The position numbers and the translations under genes were made by a program. From the NCBI GenBank assembly GCA_021413865.1, contig JAIOPN010000022.1, forward strand, positions 1-40,184: a stretch of 40,184 nucleotides of DNA. The letters are read 5' to 3'. This DNA comes from Planctomycetota bacterium (GTDB taxonomy: Bacteria; Planctomycetota; Phycisphaerae; Phycisphaerales; Phycisphaeraceae). The notes below the pieces were generated by a model. That model was not told the DNA's origin. It did not search any database and saw only the letters and a program-made list of their open reading frames with translations. Of the stretch, positions 37,065 to 40,184 are shown in pieces; position 1 is the first letter of the stretch; the number at the start of each line of letters is the position of its first letter.

Positions 37065-39953
37065 ATGGCCAAGAAGCGTCGTCCGCCAGCGTGGGTCGGT
37101 CTGGAGTCCCTCGAATCGCGCGACCTCCTTTCGGCCGTGCTGACCTCGCCCTTCAGCAACCTCCAGGCGTCCGTCAACCAGGCCACATCGAGCATTGATC
37201 TCGTACCGCACTTCGACGACCCGACCGTGACGGGCAAGGTGGTGAAGTTCGATACCGTGATGGGGGCGTTCTACGCCGAACTGTACAACGTGGCCAACGG
37301 GTCGAAGTCCGCGGCGCCGCTGAGCGTGGCCCAGTTCCTCAACCACGCCAACAACGCGCTGCTGCCCAACAGTAATACGACGCGCTTCAGCAGCTACGAC
37401 AACACACTGATCAGCCGGGTGGACACGGGCACGGGGCTGATCCAGGGCGGCGGGTACGACTACCCCACTTTCGAGACGCTGCCCATCGGGCCAACGGTCG
37501 TGGGTGAATATTCCGACACGCGTCCCAACGTGCGAGGCACCATCGGCTGGGCCAGGAACTCCTCCCCCAATAGCGCGACCAACCAGTGGTACATCAACAC
37601 CGAGGACAACACGACCGGCCTTGGTTCGAGCAACAACGGTGGCTACACCGTCTTCGGCCAGGTGCTCGGATCGGGCATGACGGTCGTGGACGCCATCGCC
37701 GCGCTGCCGGTCTTTAACGCCGACGCACTCAACCCCGACATCGGCAGCCAGTTCCCCCTCCGCAACACGCCCCCGGTCCAGGCCGGCGACAACAACGTGG
37801 TCCTGATCAATTCCATCCGCGAAACAACCGAGCTCGCCTTCACCGCCAGCAGCAGCAACACCGGCTTGGTCAAGACCAGCATCCTCGACGACGGCACGCT
37901 CCTGCTGGACTTCGGTCTCAACCAGACCGGCACCGCCACCATCACCGTCGTCGCCACCGACCGCGCCGGCGCGCTCACGCAGACCTCCTTCGACATCACC
38001 GTCGGCGCGGCGAGCAACCCGCCGACCATCGCCGCGCTCACCCCCTCGCTCACCGGCGTGGCCCGCGGCAAGAGCGTCACGCTCACCGCCACCGGCGTCG
38101 CCGACGCCTCCCCCGGCACCATCGACCGCGTCGAGTTCTTCATCGACTCGAACAGCAACGGCACGCTCGATCCCGGTGCCGACACCAAGCTCGGCATCGG
38201 CACGCTGGCCTCGGGCGCATGGACGCTCACCACCACCACCGCCGGGCTGCCCACCGGGGACGCCCACTTCTTCGCCCGCGCCGTGGACAATCTCAACCAG
38301 TCCTCCGACCCAGTGACCACGCTCGTGGCCGTCACCAACACCCCGCCCACGCTCAGCAAGATCCAGACGCTCGGGACGATCCAGCGCAACACACCCGCGA
38401 CGATCTCGTACGAGACGCTCGCCAACTACTCCAACGAGGCCGACGCCAACGGCGACACCATCCGCTTCCGCATCGACCAGGTGGTCTCGGGCACGCTCAC
38501 CAAGGGCGGGCAGCCCGTGGTGCCGGGCACGACGACCATCGGCCCGGGAGAGTCCGTCGTCTGGACCCCCGCCCTCGACGCCGACGGCACGCTCAGCGGC
38601 TTCGTCTTCCGCGCCTCCGACGGCGAGGCGACCTCCACCGGGACCGCGACCTTCAAACTCATCGTCAACAAGCCCCCCACCGTCTCCTCGCTCACCGCCA
38701 AGCCCGTCCCGCTCGTCCAGCCCGGCGCCTACCTCACCCTGACCGCCAAGCCCGCCGACGCCGACGGCACCGTCACCCTCGTCGAGTTCTACTACGACAC
38801 CAACAACAACGGCGTCCTCGACGTCGGCACCGACCTCAAACTCGGGCAGGACAACAACAAGTCCAGCGGCTGGTCGCTCGTCACCAACTCCACCAGCCTG
38901 ATCGCCACCGGGCAGGCGCGCTACTTCGCCCGCGCCACGGACAACACCGGGCAGACCAGCACCGCCGCCTCGCTTATCTCCCAGGTCAACGCGCCGCCGA
39001 CCCTGGGCGTTTTCTCCGGCAACCCACCCGTCGCCCGCCCCGGCTCACTCACCCTCACCCTCGCCGACGTCGTGGACGACGGCTCCATCAAGAGCGTCGA
39101 GTTCTTCCTCGACCTCGACGGCACCAACCAGATCAACGGCGTCAACCCCTCGCTGGGCAAGGCGTCGCGCCAGACCGGCACCAGCACCTACAGCCGGACG
39201 ATCTCCTCGACGAATATCCCCGCCGGCGAGACCCGCTTCATCGCCAAGGTGACCGACAACCTGGGCGCGGTCACCACCAAGTCGGTGGTCGTCACGGTCA
39301 CGCCCAACCCCGACAACACCGCGCCGAATCTTTCCTCCCTGACCATCAAACCCGCCGTCGTCAACCGCAGCGCGGGCATCAGCCTGGCCGCCGGCGGCGT
39401 GAGCGACCCGCACGGCTCGGTCAAGGTCGTCGAGTTCTACAAGGACAACGGCGACGGCCTCTTCGATCCCGCCACCGATACGCTCATCGGCCGAGACTTC
39501 TCCAGCAAGAAGGGATGGGCCGCCGCGTACGTCATCCCCGGCAACCAGGCCACCGGTCCGCTCAAGTTCTTCGCACGCGCGGTGGACCTCGACGGCGCGA
39601 CCAGCACCGCCGCCGTCAAAGAGATCATCGTCAACCCGCCCCCCACCATCGCCGCCCTCGCGGGACCGGCGAGCATCGCACGCGGCGCCACCCTCACCCT
39701 CAGCGCCATCACCGTCGCCGACACCCTTGGCGGCACCATCAAGTCCGTCGAGTTCTACCACGACACCAACAACAACGGCATCCTCGACAGCGCCGACAAG
39801 CGCGTGGCCAGGGGCACCCGCACCGGCAGCACCTACGCGGGCCACGTCTCCACGAGCAAGCTGCCCCTGGGCGTCAACCGCTTCTTCGCCGTCGCCATCG
39901 ACGATGACTTCGCCTATTCCGCCGTCGTGACCACCACCCTCACGATCACGTGA
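37065..39953 (+). CDS. large exported cyclophilin with Ig-like calcium-motif repeats
   Basis: A 962-residue protein. Residues 12-24, GLESLESRDLLSA, form the planctomycete N-terminal export signature (LExR-LLS). A cyclophilin-type peptidyl-prolyl isomerase domain spans about 45-250: VMGAFYAELYN, ISRVDTGTGLIQGGGYD, GTIGWARNSSPNSATNQWYI and YTVFGQVLGSGMTVVDAIAA. The usual FHRV His is Ser, but the Arg is kept. Five Ig-like repeats of about 95 residues follow, with one unrelated cadherin-like unit between the first and second. Four of the five carry VEFxxDxNNNGxLD-type loops (DSNSNGTLD, DTNNNGVLD, DNGDGLFD, DTNNNGILD) suited to calcium; the other (VEFFLDLDGTNQIN) is altered. It is probably a cell-surface or matrix protein. 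AAGGG precedes ATG 37065. Confidence 0.8.
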   Translation: MAKKRRPPAWVGLESLESRDLLSAVLTSPFSNLQASVNQATSSIDLVPHFDDPTVTGKVVKFDTVMGAFYAELYNVANGSKSAAPLSVAQFLNHANNALLPNSNTTRFSSYDNTLISRVDTGTGLIQGGGYDYPTFETLPIGPTVVGEYSDTRPNVRGTIGWARNSSPNSATNQWYINTEDNTTGLGSSNNGGYTVFGQVLGSGMTVVDAIAALPVFNADALNPDIGSQFPLRNTPPVQAGDNNVVLINSIRETTELAFTASSSNTGLVKTSILDDGTLLLDFGLNQTGTATITVVATDRAGALTQTSFDITVGAASNPPTIAALTPSLTGVARGKSVTLTATGVADASPGTIDRVEFFIDSNSNGTLDPGADTKLGIGTLASGAWTLTTTTAGLPTGDAHFFARAVDNLNQSSDPVTTLVAVTNTPPTLSKIQTLGTIQRNTPATISYETLANYSNEADANGDTIRFRIDQVVSGTLTKGGQPVVPGTTTIGPGESVVWTPALDADGTLSGFVFRASDGEATSTGTATFKLIVNKPPTVSSLTAKPVPLVQPGAYLTLTAKPADADGTVTLVEFYYDTNNNGVLDVGTDLKLGQDNNKSSGWSLVTNSTSLIATGQARYFARATDNTGQTSTAASLISQVNAPPTLGVFSGNPPVARPGSLTLTLADVVDDGSIKSVEFFLDLDGTNQINGVNPSLGKASRQTGTSTYSRTISSTNIPAGETRFIAKVTDNLGAVTTKSVVVTVTPNPDNTAPNLSSLTIKPAVVNRSAGISLAAGGVSDPHGSVKVVEFYKDNGDGLFDPATDTLIGRDFSSKKGWAAAYVIPGNQATGPLKFFARAVDLDGATSTAAVKEIIVNPPPTIAALAGPASIARGATLTLSAITVADTLGGTIKSVEFYHDTNNNGILDSADKRVARGTRTGSTYAGHVSTSKLPLGVNRFFAVAIDDDFAYSAVVTTTLTIT

Positions 39954-39967
39954 TGCGCGGAATCTTG

Positions 39968-39997
39968 TAGGGTGTGTGGAGCGGAGCGCAACGCACC
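39968..39997. repeat. dispersed 30-bp repeat (GTGGAGCGGAGCGCAACGC type)
   Basis: GTAGGGTGTGTGGAGCGGAG followed by CGCAACGCACC resembles a short repeat scattered through many bacterial genomes. Only one arm is present here. It lies 15 bp after the preceding stop codon. Confidence 0.45.
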
Positions 39998-40055
39998 ATT
40001 CCCGTCACCCACAACCACAAGCCATTCGCGATGGGTGGCTGGGGCTAGAGCATTC

Positions 40056-40184
40056 CTATTCCGTCTGTAGCGTATACCCGCAGTGGCGGAAGCAGTTCAT
40101 CGCGTCTGAAGCCGTCACGCGGTCCAGCACGCCCTGCATCGCCGACCACAGGGCCTCACCGGTCCGGCAGGCCAGCGAGCGCAG
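40056..40184 (-). CDS. IS630 family transposase, C-terminal fragment cut by the window edge
   Basis: On the minus strand the last 42 residues are visible: LRSLACRTGEALWSAMQGVL, then DRVTASDAMNCFRHCGYTLQ, then TE and a TAG stop. The pattern 'HLR...AR...LW.A....LD.IT..DA..CFRHCGY' is the standard C-terminus of IS630 DDE transposases (Tc1/mariner superfamily). The catalytic domain is outside the window. The element end probably lies shortly after the stop, near 40044 (GGGGCTAGAGCATTCC), but the inverted repeat cannot be confirmed without the other end. Confidence 0.8.
   Translation of the reverse strand: MRSLACRTGEALWSAMQGVLDRVTASDAMNCFRHCGYTLQTE

Overview
The window looks like a chromosomal segment of a planctomycete, most likely class Phycisphaerae or a close relative. 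It is GC-rich. One secreted protein carries the planctomycete-type N-terminal signature GLESLESRDLLSA. One membrane protein ends in the Cys-rich CRKC...CPEC zinc ribbon common in that phylum. Intergenic spaces are packed with short inverted-repeat elements. The assignment is inferred from gene content and style, since no 16S rRNA is present.

Layout. The left edge (1-141) is the start of an ISL3-type insertion sequence. Positions 238-4632 hold small, mostly unrecognised genes (a CD225/dispanin-like membrane protein, soluble hypotheticals, zinc-ribbon proteins, two small membrane proteins), several AT-richer than the rest. Positions 4675-10543 form a deoxynucleotide module on the minus strand: dcd (dCTP deaminase), an AT-richer DUF4238 gene and nrdJ (B12-dependent ribonucleotide reductase). 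Upstream lie a putative promoter and two NrdR-box-like sites exactly 31 bp apart. Then come a DHH phosphoesterase (nrnA-like), ribF, a GT39-type glycosyltransferase, a DUF2934 protein and bcp. gmd and fcl (GDP-mannose to GDP-L-fucose) follow, separated by a LapA-like gene, and then fbp. Divergent rnc and a two-gene run of large exported proteins (S55 peptidase and a propeller-like protein) come next. After these are rpmH (too short for most ORF callers), eno, a lipoprotein, a HEAT-like membrane protein, a small AT-rich cassette with terminal inverted repeats, a DinG-type helicase, the ribosomal operon rplK-rplA-rplJ-rplL, and a large cyclophilin/Ig-repeat protein. The right edge (40056-40184) is the C-terminus of an IS630-type transposase.

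How parts work together. dcd and nrdJ both feed dNTP synthesis and appear to share an NrdR-controlled promoter. gmd, fcl and the GT39 enzyme suggest fucose-containing or otherwise modified surface glycans. eno and fbp are central carbon enzymes. rplKAJL is a self-contained ribosomal operon with its own promoter and terminator, but lacks the usual secE-nusG upstream and rpoBC downstream.

The most unusual property is the density of non-coding inverted-repeat elements. At least seven families, about twenty copies, lie in 40 kb. Several are built like REPINs (two inverted palindromic units about 100 bp apart). One copy lies inside an open reading frame without breaking it, one is reduced to a perfect palindrome, and one sits inside another. 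A 0.65-kb AT-rich cassette (31238-31899) with inverted ends and two unknown genes is the best candidate for an undescribed mobile unit. No tRNA, rRNA, CRISPR array or recognisable riboswitch was seen.
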